A DNA stretch of 64,000 bases from Rachycentron canadum (taxonomy: Eukaryota > Chordata > Actinopteri > Carangiformes > Rachycentridae). The translations under genes were made by a program, and so were the position numbers. Location: positions 18,929,866 to 18,993,865 of the forward strand of contig CM076653.1 of assembly GCA_038496675.1 (NCBI GenBank). Reading direction: 5' to 3'. Positions 37,710-52,500 of the stretch are shown piece by piece. Position 1 is the first letter of the stretch, and each line of letters starts with the position of its first letter. The notes beneath the pieces are model-generated. The model did not search any database, had not been told where the DNA came from, and worked only from the letters and a program-made list of their open reading frames with translations.

Positions 37710-37870
37710 AGGTAACAATTACGCCACATCCTGGATTTGAAACTACTAGGGCACCTTGCTGCATGTCGCATGCCCTTTCTCTATCGTTCACTGTCCCTAT
37801 CTCAGTAGTAGTAGACATACATGCCCAGACTTCAACTTAACTTTAAAAACTACTTTAAAAAATAAAATAG
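37710..37870 (+). repeat. Decayed tRNA-derived SINE (teleost type)
   Basis: The order TGGATTTGAAACTACTAGGGCACCTTGCTGCATGTCGCATGCCCTTTCTCTATC, then CACTGTCCCTATCTC, ending in A-rich ACTTTAAAAAATAAAA, follows a common fish SINE body (a GGTTCGA-type B box, then CTGCATGTCATCCCC, CTCTCTC, TGTCTCT and an A-rich tail). The promoter half is largely degraded. Confidence 0.5.
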
Positions 37871-40800
37871 TTTAACTTACTAACTAAAGAATGACTAATG
37901 TGCCACCACTTATTATCACTGATTGTAAAATGGTGCATGATGAAATTAACAAGAGTTTTCAAGACAAGTCCCTGTTTACCAGATTTACAGCAGAATTTAT
38001 TTTACTTTGTTTTTGTAACTTTGTGTTTTACTTTTCTCCTAAAAAAAATTAATTAATCAATCTAAATCTAACTGTGACTTGATGTTAAATAGCATTCAAT
38101 GATCTTCTAGTTTCAATGATCTTCTAGTTTCTAGTTTTAGGAGCAGAAATCAAATTGATATTAGACATTTTTAAACCATGTCCTGTCAAAATAGATTGAA
38201 CAAATACATAAAGCATGCATACATGGAGAACATGGTGATCACATTCAAACAATATCTGGATTTCTGTCAATCTCAAGATTTGTTGATGATTTAAGAAACA
38301 GAAGCAGTTAGTACATTGGAGTACTTGTATGAATGTCTTTATATTTTGCTGACTGCTTATGAAATCACACAGAGAGAAAAAGTGAGAAATAGCGCTGCCT
38401 CCACTTGCCATGACTGGACATCAAAGCAAACCATGACACATTATTTCAGGATAGTAAATCTCTTCGTCAGTATCTCTTGGATTGAAATAGCAAAGCATTG
38501 CGACATGCTTAGACGTAGATGAGATCTTTTACACAGACACTGACTTGATGTTGAGCCACTGACATGCAACACTATCAAACAATAACCTAAACAGAGGTTG
38601 CTAAATTCTTTAGTTTACCACAAATGCAGGTAAAAATGTGCATGACATCCTATGGTCACATGTTCCATACAGTCAAAGTCGACATTTTAGACAGAGTCTG
38701 CAAGAAATCGACCCTATAGCATGGTCCCTCAGAAGACGGAGTCTAAAACATCAATGAATTTCCAGTCAATAATGGTAAGTAGATTCCCTACAGAACAACT
38801 TAAGTTAAAATACAAAATCAGTTTCCTACAATTTACTTGGTGGTGGGCAAAGTATATCCTTTACCTGAATTCTACATTCAACAAGTTTTAGTTTTAGTCT
38901 GCAGCAAAATGTCCTGGGTATAAAAGGCACAAAAGCTTTTTTTTAACAAGAATTATTTTAGTGTTAAATTATTGATGCATAACCTTTGCCTTGTTCACCA
39001 GCTTTCAATGTCAAATTCTCTTTGGCTTGTGGGTCACAAGGTGACCCGAGACTCTTAACACCCCACACATTTTATTTGCCTAAAGGAGCTTTGCATCGGT
39101 TCAATGACAAAAAGGTTCCACATTGACATTTTTGTCTGACATAAGAGTAAAACCAAGAGGTAACCTCTAAGCCTGAAAATGAAGCCAACATGTAAATGTC
39201 AAAAAACTGCAGTTCTTAAACTGACCACCTTAGGTTACCTCCAAAAATTAGTCACCATACACTCCCATGTTAAAATCTGTACAGCAGCAATAAACATCCT
39301 TAATGACAGCTATAGAGGGGTAAATTTTAATTCACTCAACCATTTTAATTTTATGGAGGCTGCACTGAATGAAAGGTGAGTGAGTGTAAGCTTGCCATTG
39401 ATGGGTCAGCTCTATGTTGTGTCTGTGGAGTTCAGCAGATTCAAGCACTAGCAAGACACAGACCACAGCTTCAAAATTGCTCTTCAGAAACCTATGTGTG
39501 ATTTCACAAAGGCTACATCCATCCTAAACTATAGTAAAGCATATGGATGCAACAAAATAAAAGGGTAAAATCAAGGCCTCATCATGGTGCTAGAGGGAAA
39601 TAATTACAAATTTCTGAGTAGAACAAATATACAATACTTTTAAAACTAATACTTTAAATTAACAATAAAACCATTTAGAAAACTTTTTGCCACTCGTCCA
39701 TTATACATTTTTCACTTTTCGACATCTTGTAAGTTTCAGTACCACTGAATTCAATCCACATAAATATAATAATTGATTGAAAATTGCTTTAAAAAAGACT
39801 TAAAAGACTTAAAAAAGACAAGACTTTGCATATTGTTAAGAAAGAACTGTGAAGCTATGTTGAACCAAGAATAAGGTCTGTTGTTAACACAAGCTCAAGT
39901 CATTATCATGTCTTCAAATAAGTCACTAAATACCTTAGTTGTTTTTATGTCTCACTTAATAAATGGCTAAATCTCATGAACAGAAATCCCAGGAATTTAA
40001 TGATATGGGAACCGTGTTTTTCCTCGACTGGGATCACCAGTTTCCAAAGTGTCACAGAACATGGAAACATGAGTTTACCAGTTTTCCAGTCATTGAAAAC
40101 ACTACGTTCTGGAATATGTCGTGTTTTGTGTAAATTATTTCAACAATCCCATATAACAGACTGTGTGGGGATCTTCATTACAAGTAATTTTTAGCAGCTT
40201 CAGTTAAGGTTCAAAACTCCTTGACATTTTCCTGCAGTGCTGTTTTAATGGCAGCATATAAATGAGGAGCTTGTGGGAAGATTCATTAGCCTCTGCTTCT
40301 CTTTCAGGGCTCACTGGCCCTGAGGAGCCAGCCGCTGATCAGCATGGTGTTTTGTCGTATGAAGACAGTCAACTTTGTTACAGCATTGTTTCTATATGGC
40401 AGGGCTCATGTCCAACTGCTGACTTCCCAGGTTTTGTAAAAACCTTAAATTCTCCCATATCTTTGCCTTCAGTTTTGCCACTGTTTTCATCCATGCTTGT
40501 TATTGAGACATGTGCTTGTTGTGTTGTTGCTGCCACCTAATGGCTTTACTGTGCACAACAGGGGATGTGTCTTTCAAAATAGCAGTAATAGCATTTAATA
40601 CCACATCCATATGTCAAAAGACCAGTTGACATATAATGAACCTGAACTGAAGCTAATGAAATGCTCTTTAAATCAGACATGTCAGTCCTTTACAGAGGAA
40701 AAGAAAATAATTCAGAGGAAGTTCAATCCGCCATTGAATTTATTGCATCTCAAAGGGCTTACATGCACTGAGGAGGGCCATCGTAAATAAAATAAATTTA

Positions 40801-43486
40801 CAACTAAACAAAAATACAATTTTAATAATTTAGTTATGAAAAACGTCAATAATCTCCCATAATTTTCTCTGAATCTCATCTGATTCTCACAACCAATCTC
40901 TTACACAGTCTAATGAAATGATACACACAGTAAGCTTTATAACTGTCTGTAATTTATAACACAGGACAGGTACTGACGTTATACAGCTGTCCAAATGGAT
41001 GTAAACACCAGAACATACTGATTCCATTGTAAATCACACAAGTACTTTGTGTAAAGATGTTTATCAGGATCAAGATCAGGGCCAGAAGATTAAATAATGA
41101 CCTCCCAGGGGTGTCTTAACACACTGCTCCCATGTGGCCACATACAGTCCTGCAGAAGTTACACTGACAATGGGCCGGTCAGCAACGATCAAATGGGCAA
41201 ATTAAAAAAACATTATGTTCAGACAGCAATCAAATCAATTTTTTCCCCCAATAGCTATTTGTACAATAGCAGTGGGTGCAACTTGTTGGTAACATGGAGA
41301 TTAAAGGTACCCTGTGGAGCTTTTGGCCATTAGTAGCAATGGAGCAATGTTTTGATGAGCAGGTCCCAAAACCAAACAAACAAGTTAGGTATCAAACTGT
41401 TTTTCAAATCTTTTTTATGATGAAGTAAACGCACTGATACAGAGCTTTTTGGTAAGAAATGGCAAAGGAAAAAACTTTTTTGTGTAAAAGTAAATAAAAA
41501 ATCAACAGGGCACTTTTAATATGTGCCTGAATCTGATTTTTGCGACTGTATTCTCTGGTCAAACTGATGTTGGTTGTCTGCTAAATCTGCTTCATATCCA
41601 TTTCTAACTACATCTCAATGTAATTTAAACCTGATCACTTTATTTGACCTGTCTGAACATGGCAATGGAATATATTTTTAAAAACAAAATGAACCATACG
41701 GATCTGGGCTCTGTAAGTTATAATGAAAAAACAAGCAAAAGACAAACCCACATGAGAAGGGTGGTAGGTAGACTCTTTTACAGACAGTTGTGCAGTTACA
41801 TTGAAGGACAGTTTATATTCACCTTTATGGTGAATGAGTAAAATGTTTTCTCTGGAGCGAAGTTGTAAGATATGTTTTTTTTAATAGTAATACCAGTAAA
41901 TATCAACAGCAGTCTGGAGGATTATTCTAAAAGAAACAGAACATATAAATTAGACAAAAAACAAAAACAAAACATACAAACATAGAAAAATAAGCAACAA
42001 GTACAAAAAGAAACTAACTAAAAGGATCACTTGCTGGTCTGTTATGATTCAGAAGCCCATAGAACTTGTTTCTTAATATACATTATATTAATCATATAGC
42101 GGTATTCATATTTGTTTCCAAATACTTTCAAATGATGACGGGAAATAGAAGGATACTCACACAACTTCTTACAATTTCATGTCAGATCCACATTTATATT
42201 TCTCTTCAACAGACATACAGAATAGAGACGAAATCCTCGCCAGGGAAATCTATGTACATCAAAGAGGAACTTTCTGTAAACAACACACCACGTTTCTCTG
42301 AAAATCTACTGGGGCTTGGTTTTACCACTCATATCAGAGTGGGACAAAGAAGAGCTCCTCCCCCTTCATAAGGAGGCGGGGACAAAAATACAGGGTGGTG
42401 GGTGGAGCTTAAGACACCAAAGCACATCCATCATTCAACTCAACACTAGAAAGAAGTCTAAACACATACGCCTTCACTTTCTCTCACTTTCTTTTGTGGA
42501 CTTTTTTTCAGGGTTTTGTGTGATTTTGTTTAGACAAAAGATTGGTACATCTACGTAAGCACACGCTTGTATTTTTTTTTTTCTCTTATGTTTATATATA
42601 ATCCGCTATGGTTCACTTTCACAGTTTGTGCTACAACATCACACAGGAGAAGGGTGGGGTGTTGATGGACAAGGTGGAGAAAAGAGACTTATAAGGTTGA
42701 GTAGCTGAACGTCGCTGGCATCCTGAGATGTTGACAGACACCAGGTAAAAGGTGAGAAGGCCCTGCTCCAGAGAAGGAAGCAGCTGGAAGGCAGGAAATA
42801 CACAACATTTCAGATTAAGAGTTTCTTGTTTAGTTCTTGTTCTTGTGGGTCATGATTCAAACATTTAAAGATAAGATTTCAAAGAAAATTTCATTATCTT
42901 TTTTGTCTTTCTTAAACTTCAGAGTGGCAACAATGCAAATAATGGTCTTTTAAACAGTGATGACAAGCAGCTAATGAATCACTTAATTCTCAATAATTCT
43001 GAGACTATTTATTTAAATGCTAAGTGAGCAAGAACGTGCTCTTTGCAAAAATCACTTAGTTTTTCTTACTTAATCGAAAAGAAGCCAATAATAACAACTG
43101 GACCCAAAGTGGATTTTATTTTTAAAAATAGGCATCCAAAAGTAGGAGGTGTTAGTTGAAAGAAGAGCACATATGGAAGACATTTCACAACTGCTGATGT
43201 TGAAAACAAAGGTCACCAGCTCCCCCTTCAGGCACTATACTTGGTAGCAGAGAAGCTGTGAAGTAATTACGACATCTTTAAACACACAAAAAAGAAAAAA
43301 CACTGTGGCAAGTGGCAAACAATTGAAATACCCTGATTCACAAATCTTTTTATTTACTCCTTCTGGCCATCAGATATATAATAATGCATGTAGCAGCTGG
43401 TGATGTGCCAACCACCACAAAGCAAGTTTATGTATAAACTGTGGTGTATATACTATTGGTTCTGTTCTGAGCTCCCACCTGGGGCG
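37871..43486. other. Convergent region between prss35 and snap91, including snap91 3'UTR
   Basis: No protein-coding exon was recognised. The right part (roughly 41-43.4 kb) probably carries the snap91 3'UTR, since that gene's stop lies at 43487 and transcription runs leftward; several TTTATT strings (minus-strand AATAAA) are present but none is decisive. Around 38095-38130 a 17-base unit ending in GATCTTCTAGTTT is duplicated in tandem. A short segment at 41285-41380 resembles a dispersed fish repeat. Confidence 0.5.
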
Positions 43487-43567
43487 TTATAAGAAGTCCT
43501 TGAGATCGAGTTCGGCCAGAGGGTCCTTGGGCTTCTTGGGACTCTGGCTTGCAGGTCCTGGAGAGAG
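43487..43567 (-). CDS. snap91: snap91 terminal coding exon
   Basis: 81 bases, phase 0, ending in TAA. It encodes LSPGPASQSPKKPKDPLAEL followed by DLKDFL. The SQSPKKP...KDPLA-L-(I/L)KDFL ending is the conserved AP180 C-terminus and is absent from PICALM, so it fixes the gene's identity. Confidence 0.95.
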   Translation of the reverse strand, partial: LSPGPASQSPKKPKDPLAELDLKDFL

Positions 43568-46500
43568 CTGTGAAAGAAGGAGAAGCAGAGCTTCTTGATA
43601 AATTGACCTGACATGTAGTGTTAAACCAACATGTCTCTACACATGTATTGCTGCATCTTTTTTACAGTAACATGAATCTTTTTGACATTAAACTATTGGT
43701 AACTGAGAGCTTCAGTGTGTGTGGTCTGTTACCGGTGCTCCCGGTGCAGCGGCTCCAGGTGCAGTTACGCCTGTGAATGGAGGTCTCATCATAGATTGTC
43801 CCATCATAGGCTGTCCCATCATGGGTTGCATCATTGGAGCTCCAGGCCCTCCAGCTGGAGGCTAGTAAGACAGGGAGAACACAGTAGAATGGGATTTCTG
43901 AAGGCTGAACAGATGAATCACAGCCAGCCTGATTATCTATCTATCTTATGTATGTAAAATACAGTGTGAGCTCACCATGCCAAAGCCAGGCTGTGCACTC
44001 ATGGGCGGCATTATGGCTCCACCAGGTGGAGCTGCTCCTGGTGCTCCAGGAGCTCCAGGGGTGGCACCAGCCTGGAGGGACAGACAGTGGTCACATCAGC
44101 ACAACTTGAATTTATGATGGTTTTTTTTAGATGTTTTAGTGTTGCCATGTGGAGAGGGAGTCCACGCTGTTCTTACCATGGGGGCTCCTGGCGTAGCCCA
44201 GCTTGAGGGGGCTACCTGTGGCATCCAATTGGCGCCTCCTGTCAGTTTCTTCTCACTCTGTGGATCCCTAGAACAGATCAAACACAGGATATACCTGAGA
44301 CTGTCCAAATGGAAGCGATTTATTCACATTTGTGTCCAAATAATACTCAAATAAGATTTTACCCCCTTGAAATCCTAATGAAATCAAACTGCTGCTGACT
44401 CAATAATTTAGTGGCTACTATTTAATAAAACAAAACATTCTGGAGAGATGCAAACTCAAAACTAAGCTATCTGATATCATTAAATCTTGTTTTGTCAAAA
44501 ATAGATTAGGAAAAAAGTATTGTATTTCATAATAAAACTCCTTTGATCCAATTTCCTTTTCACAAATCCATGAACATTGCAGCTCTTTAGGAACCATACA
44601 ACATGTTAAAGCCCACACAAGCATTATGTATTTATTGAATATTGTACTTAAATGATACTGAACACACACTTACTTTTTCTTTACTCCAAGGTCTGAACAG
44701 GAGAAAGAAAGACGAGCAGGTTAACTTTCTATTAAGTATGTCTTATAAACAAATGTTTAGAAAGAAAAAGCTGCTGTCTACCTCCAACCAGGTTGGCCAG
44801 TGATGAGTCTAGATCTCCTCCGATGGTTTTGGTGGGAGGTGGGGTGGCAGGGAGAGCAGCTGAAATGCCAATGGGAGTTCCCATGCTTCCAGCTGTGCTT
44901 CCAGCAGTGCTGCCCCCGGTGCTCTGGGGCGTTACGGCGGGCATCAGCAAGTCGCCTAATCCATCAAACACTTAGGAAGAGGGTGGGATTTGCAGAACAT
45001 AAAAGAAACAATACAGATTACAAACCTGTAAATCTGTTATCTTGCTATAACAGAGGCAGAAGGCAGAGGTACGGTGAGGGGGACAATCCAGCTGTGACAG
45101 TATCAGTAGTCATCTGTGCATGGCATGCACAACATAGGACTGTGAATATATCTGAGCATTCAAAGGGATACAGCAACTGCACTCACTGGCTAGTTGCTCA
45201 GTCAGTTTACATTGTCGCATCTTAGGAACGTAAACACTGACTGGTTTTGGAGCAAAGCACCAGTCTTGAACCAGGTGTCGTCAAAGACAAAAACTTGTAG
45301 GTTTTCATTCCAACTAACAGCAGAAATACCTTTTGACTACAAGTACCCCTGGTTGTGAATCAATGCACTAAAGGAAATGTGCACAAGTGGTCAATTTTAA
45401 TTGTTCAAGAGGCTTTACAGGGCTGGGTGGTACCATGTAGGGACACTGAGCCCTGAGCAGGTCACTGGTTCGACCGACAGCCGGATGGACCCTTTGCTGT
45501 ATCTCAATCCCCCTCTCTCTCTCCCCATGCTCTGTCTCGCTACACTGTCTCTATCATAAGTAAAGGAACAAAATAGCCAAAAAAATAATTAAAAAACAAA
45601 GAGTTTAAAAGTTAGTAACTATAACCAGAGGAGCAGAATTTCATGTTCCTGATGTACAGACCATAAAGTCTCATGTGTGTGGGATCAAAACTTCTTGATT
45701 TAAAAAACAAAGAATCATCCCAATGGTTCATCACTTGAATTCACTTTATTAGGATGTTTTGTTTCTTTAGACATTCATCAGCCAATTTATCTCTTAGTTC
45801 TTAGTTCTTATTTAATGCCTGTATAATGTGGATTGATTTTTTACAATATTGGTACATTTATTATGTATGTTTACAATCGTTAGAGCTCAGTTTATTATGT
45901 ATATTTTAGGAGCTCACTGACCTTAATTTGCATATGTACTGGAAGGTTTTACTGGCATCTTCTGATTTCCCAGATGAGAGCCAACAGACTGTACATGTAT
46001 ATGGTGTTTGCACATAAATATGTTTGCTGGTCATCTGAATTTTGCCTGATGAAGGTCTGAGGGCCAAAACATCGTCTTGATGAAGTGATTTCAATGACAG
46101 TGTGCAGGATTCTTTAGTTTTCAATATTCTAATCTTGGCAGGAACAAGGTGCAACCTTCACATTGCTGTGAAAACCTTCACAGCAATGTGAAGCTATGTA
46201 ATGGGCCACTTGCAAAAGTGTATCGGTGGAAGGTGTTGCTGTAGCCCTTCAGGATTGGAATGAAAACCTGCAGACACTCCAGCCATACTCGGGCCTTGAT
46301 GGCATGTGGTTAACAAAAGAGCCACTGCTCTAAAAGGCAGAGGAAAAAAAAGATGCATTGCACAAACATAAACAGCAATAGGCTGAGTCTCATGCAGGAG
46401 TCAAATTGGAGTCATTTTGCAACATGCAAAATAGACACATCCTTAAAAGACACAGAAAGAAGGGAGACTCATCCAAACTGCACATGCTGCAATGAACTGC

Positions 46501-49500
46501 AGGGTTGAACTCACCAATTACAGATTAGAAGAAGCAAACAATGACCCAACAGAGTGGAGGGGTTGTGAATAGCGGTGGGAAGGGAGATGAAGCAGTACAG
46601 TAGAGGAGTGGCGAAGAAAAAAATGAACAAAAGAAATAAATAAAAAAAGAAAGATTGTGGAGAAAGGGTGTGAATATGCAGGAGGTGGAGAAAGCGCAGC
46701 ATTTGTGAAAGTGAAAGAGAAAGAAAAAGAAGAATCATTGCGATAGAGGGAGCGGCTCTGAGGAGTTAGGCAGTCAGCAGAAAGAACAATTTTATGTCAG
46801 GACAGCGATAGCAGCACATGTCAATGTCTCATCCATGCAGTTGTCAAGAAGAGAACCATTGTTAAGGTGAGACAGTTTTAATAAAGCAGACTAATGCACA
46901 TCAAGCAGAAGACCTGTGCAAATATGAACAAAAGACATTTTGAAATTTTCTATTTTATATTTCACATTCACGAAACACATTACGAAAATGTAGCAAAAAA
47001 GGAAAAGAAATCTTCTCTTGAATCATGATCCACTTACTTGAAGCATCAAAGCCACCAGAGGGCGCTGGTGTGGTGGTTGCAGGTTCTGGTACTGCTGCAA
47101 CTGCAGCAAGTACTGGTGGTGTGGGAGAGGGTAGGGAGCCCAGAGCATCAAAGCCTGACTCCAAGAGGTCATTCTGCACCAGAGCTGGAGCTGGAGCTGG
47201 AGCTGGAGCCAGAGGAGCCAGAGCTGGGGCGGCAGTGGGAGCCAGGGTGGGGGACATCAGGCCTGAGGGATGGAATGGACAGGAAACATTAGGTAAGAAA
47301 GATGCATGTGGTACTGTTTCATATCACTCACCCTAATTCCATGACACACACACACACATTAAATATGATTACTGGCACAACAGATGGCATATGAGACATC
47401 CTAAAAACAAAATGAAATTTTGGTTCCATCTGGGGAAAGGTTGATCACTGCAGCAGCAGATAGTAGCAGAAAGAAGACAATACAGCAAACTACTCAACCA
47501 CCTACAAAACTAGATCTTATTGAGAATAATATATGAAATATATGAATTGAATTAGACTATAAATCCGACCAAGACAAGAGAAGAGATGAAAAATGTGTAG
47601 AATGAAACACAGATGTGATAACGAATGAGAAAAATATTACAATATGAATCTCATAAATTTTCATCAGTAGATGTATGATATATGTGGTAACTAAACACAT
47701 TCATTCCAGCAATATACCACTTGTAAGTACAATTTTGAAGTAATCTACTTGAGTATGAATATGTATACTTTTTATGCTTTATACATACTTTGACAGCTAC
47801 AGCTACTGTTTACTTTTCTGTTTCTTTTCTGGCTAAAATCGTTCAAGTTTCAGTTAAAGAATTTAAATAAAGAAAAACAGATGGTCTTGTAAAATACAAT
47901 GCACTGTTACAGACCCGTGTCCTCCCACATAAAGCAGTGTCCCGTCTCAGATGTCTTTGAGTGAGTTTCCCTCTGAACTGCTCAGATTTCATTTAAATAA
48001 GCACAGGGCATGAAGAGGTCAAACTATCCATGGTCTGACAAAAAAGTAAAGATAGATGATGGAAAAGTCCAACAAACTGTTGAAGATTTAAAAAAATTTT
48101 TTTTTTTTTTTTTAATTTTAACAATTATCCATTTTATGAGCCCTCAGATTAATACTGTGAAAGGGTAGTTAAACTTATTAAAAATCATCCGGTTCCAATG
48201 ATAAAATACTGTGTAAGCACCGATGCATAAGTCTTAGCAATCTAACAAAGCCATATATAATAATACATGAGTCAGTCATCTTTCTGCAGCACAAGCACTT
48301 TTATGTCTGATACTTTGAGCACATTTAATTAGATTTGGTTAATTAGATTTTAAATGCAGGATTTTTACTTGTAATGGGCTATTTTCCATTGTTGTAGTGT
48401 TTCAACTACAATAAATGATCCCAGTGCTTCTTCCATCACTGAAAGAGGTCATGGTGGATAGACATGTCACAGATGTTTCTCAATGAGTCTAAAGCCACTT
48501 TGGAAATGCTGTGATATTATTTCAGCCAGTGCTGCCAAGACTGTGTCATTATTAATTTGACAAATGCATCTCCATCGTTACCTACTTACATAATTTCTTA
48601 GTCAGCATAAAACATTTCCAACACTTCTTATTTGCCAACATAAAAACCTTTTTAGTCTGAGAAGTGACAGTCACAGGAGTCTCACCTCCCAGGAGGTCGT
48701 CTCCCGGCCCTCCAGGAGCAGAACTCTGTGTTTCCTCCACAGGACCACTGAAGGAGTCTACAAGTCCATCCAATTATCCATAGCGCAGCATGGAGGGCAG
48801 AAAGGGGTGAGAGGTCAGCCCTGGATCACACACTGAGACATGGTGGGGGAGGTAGGAGACAGTGAGACAGATCATACTGACTAATTCAATGAATGTACAC
48901 TCCCAGAATATCTTTTTACAGAAAATCTAAAACTGAAATCAAAACAAGTGGAAAGATGCAAAGGAGCAAAGAACAAAGAAAACGCTCCTTTCACACTGCT
49001 GGCAAGTTTGCCTTTCTATTCAGACACACAAGAACCAGACACACAACTCAAAGATGCTAGCAGTGTGAAGCAGACACACAGGAGCCCTGACACAATGAAG
49101 CACCAACCAAGGGATGAAACACAACAGATCCACTTTTCTAGCTATGATTGTGTCTGTGTGCTCTCTAACTGCATGTGATGACATTGCTCCCCAGAGTTGT
49201 GTGTCTGTGTCCTCTAAGTCCTAACACAAAGGCAAACTCACCTGTCAGTGTGAAAGAAGTCAACTGCTTTTTTAGCAGGTGTAACCACATTGAAAAAATC
49301 TGCATATAGATGCTAATTCTGCTGAAAAAAGGCATGAAAGTAGCTTGATGTTTGCTATTTAGCACTAAACTGAAGGTACATCTGATGCTGCTGATCTTGA
49401 ATGTATGTGGATGTATGAACACACTGCTCGTAAAAAATCTAATCCACAAGAACAGATTCACACCCCTGGTTTTAGTTCAGTGGGTCAGCTAAATGTTGAG

Positions 49501-52500
49501 CATCACTCATACCAAACTGAAAACCCAATAGAGACACACACAAACACAGAGTGTAATAATTATTCTGTCTATTGCAAGTCTACTCCAAACTAATGTTTGT
49601 TCTGTATCTGTCTGATCTATGATTTATGATCTGTCCACAGTCTTACTCAAAAACTAGTATCACTACATCTAGACAGTATCAGCCTCACTGGTACAAACAC
49701 AATCATCTCAGAACTTACAGTAACAACTCAGCAGTGATAAAAATACCCAGAAGGAAGAGAAAAGTTAAATTATAAAATGCACAAACATACATATTGTATA
49801 CAACATATGTTGTTTCAAAGAAGTGTGTAGGTGTGTGTCTTTGTGCAGTACAGTACCCAACAGGTCAATGACTGGCGCCGGCTCAGCTTTGGGTGGAGAT
49901 GAGGCTTCTGGGGCTGGAGCCGCCGCCGCTGCTGCTGCTGCAGGAGCAGCGGCAGGAGCTGGAGATGTAAACGAGTCTAAACAGAGACACAAAAGCAGAA
50001 AGGGATTAAATTACTCTCAGAGCTGAATGACTGCATTTGTCAGTGACTGTTTTGTCTCCAAGGAGAGAGAGCTCTGCACATGCATTGTTAATATGCCTGG
50101 TCTAGAAGGCGATAGCAAGAAGAAAAGAGGGAGCAGGAAGAGAAAGCAAGCATCCCTGCATCTTAACTGTGGGTCCACATCCTTGAAGCGCGCATGATTT
50201 GGAAGTATAGGACTGGTGTGCATGTGCATGCAAACACCAGCACCATGCAGAAAATTTCATCTTAAATTGAGTTTGTCATCTGGCTGCACTCTTCTTGAAA
50301 AAAGGAAGGGAGACAGTGATGCAGTAAAGGTAAAGCAGCTTAACTCACCCGTTAAAATGTCTCCAGCTGGAGCCAGTTCGGGCAAAGGAGAGGGCCCGCG
50401 TGAAACAGCAGGAAGGTCTAATTTACCAATGCAAGCGAGAGGCAGAGTACGAGAAAGAAGAAAACCATGGAGGTCGGGGAGCAAAGAAAAGCATTAGCGT
50501 GGCAGGTATAATGACACTGCGTAGATAGAAAGCAGCTACAACGACAATCCACGACTGAACAAGTGGGTACATGCACAGTTCGCATACCACTATGGGGGAC
50601 AAACCAACATGTGAGGAAAAAAAACAGTTGACAGAGGAGTGGATGTATGGAAACCAGAAGAGATGAAAGAGGTTCCACACAGAGAAATGGATATCAGCTC
50701 CTGTACCTGCACCAAAAAGGTCTACGCTAGGAGTGGTAGCAGCTTTGGATTCTGTGGTGGGGCTTTGCTCAGGCATAGAATCAAACATATCTACGAACAA
50801 GGACACACAATCATATGTACATTCAGAGTTTAAGTCCAGTGCATACAGAATGATGACTTAAGAAGAGAGAGATGGAGGGAAAGCAGAGATAGCATATATT
50901 TTGATCATTAATCAAGAAAGTTGCTGTGTATCTGTTCAGTGCAATGCAAAATGAAACAGTGCAAAAGTTAAAAGGGAATATTGCTCAATTTCAGCTTGAA
51001 CACTATAAAATAATTTTCTATGCGCATTAGTCAGTTTTGATTGTGTGATCAGAAATCACTGTAGATTGTCTGGCTCCCAAATCAGTTATGTGACATTACA
51101 TGTTAAAAACTTGTGTCCTGTGTTAAGGGGACCCCCAAAGATAACAGGATACATCATGCATCAGTCATTCTAATAGATGTCACAAAGTTAAATCTTTCAC
51201 CTGTTGGAACCACAAGAAAAGTTAGAGGACCACTTCTGTCAGTGGGGTTCATCCTCTGGGGACCACACACATCTTTAAAAAACAACCAATCCATCCGTGA
51301 GTTGAAGAGAGGTTTCAATCTGGATCAAAGTGATGGACTGACTGTATTAACATTTCAATATGTCTTTTCCACATCACAGAAATAGCTAACATCAATCCTT
51401 CCTTCCAACATTTATCTATGCACACTTATTCTGAGGAGAGTCTTGGGAGGTTGGATCCCATCTCAGTTCATATTATACAGATTAATGGGCAATCTGGTCT
51501 CAACAGCTCGCCTAACCTGCATGTCTTTTTTGCAGTGGGACCAAACCTCAGGAATACACCTAAATCGGGAAATTTAGCAATAGTCCCTTTTAACCAAAGT
51601 TATTCACTACAATAGAGCATTCAGCTGTCAGCATCTAACACTGGTCACAGGCAGGAGAAGAAAATGAATTTCTTCTCTCTAAGTTTTGGCAGACTATCTG
51701 TTAGTATAAGGTTAATAATCAAAACAAGTTGAGCCACCTCTGTTAATAGCAAGAGAGAAATATCTTTTGGTGCCCAAATGTGGATAATTAACAGATTGTG
51801 GTTTAAAGCATCAGACACTGTGGCCTTCATTGTGAATTTTGTTTTTATATCTAAATGAGTTGGTGTTGCAGAGGAGGCCAAGATGCTTGATTAACTTGTT
51901 TAAATGGTCTGTATCTGAGGGAAAAGCCTAATGGAAAATAGAAAACAAATCTGAAATGTAGGGTCTGGGCAAATTGTTATAGTTTTCACTACCATCATCA
52001 TTATCACTAGCAAGAGCAATACAGTCATCATCATCAAAACCTTCAGCATTTGCATCATCAGTGTCATAATGCAGGGCAATGCAGTGAGAGGCATAATGAG
52101 AGCGAGAGGACTTTACCACCAAAGATATCTAGAGTCGGGGCGGCTGCAGACTCTGTGGTGGTGGTGTCGGTGGTGGTTGTGGTGGTGGTGGAAGAAGGGG
52201 TGGGGGCAGCGGGGGCAGCGATGGGGGCGACGATGGTCGGCGCCTCACTAGAGGTGGGAGGGGTGATGGCGGCAGCGGCCCCCGTGTCGGTGGGCCTCAT
52301 AGCGAACAGGTCCAGCTCTGGAGCAATGTCCGCACTCCCCTCCGTTGTAGCAAAGGGGTCTTCAGGTAGAGCAGCAGGGGGGAGGTGTATGATTAGAGAA
52401 GAAGGGAAGAGGATGGTGAGTGAATGGGGAAGGGAGGGGGGGAGTTAGGGTTTGTTAAAACAAAAAACACTGTGAAAAGCATATTTTTGAGGCAAGATGC

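Noticed and set aside
50418..50806. 127-codon minus-strand open frame continuing past the 50707 exon
   Set aside because: Only its first part is the snap91 cassette; after the GTACAG donor it reads into intron.
51928..52122. Acidic open frame with Asp-rich run (DTDDANAEGFDDDDCI) on the minus strand
   Set aside because: It lies just after the donor of the 52117 exon in another frame, comes from a GAT-rich simple repeat, and shows no convincing acceptor. A cryptic exon is possible but unsupported.
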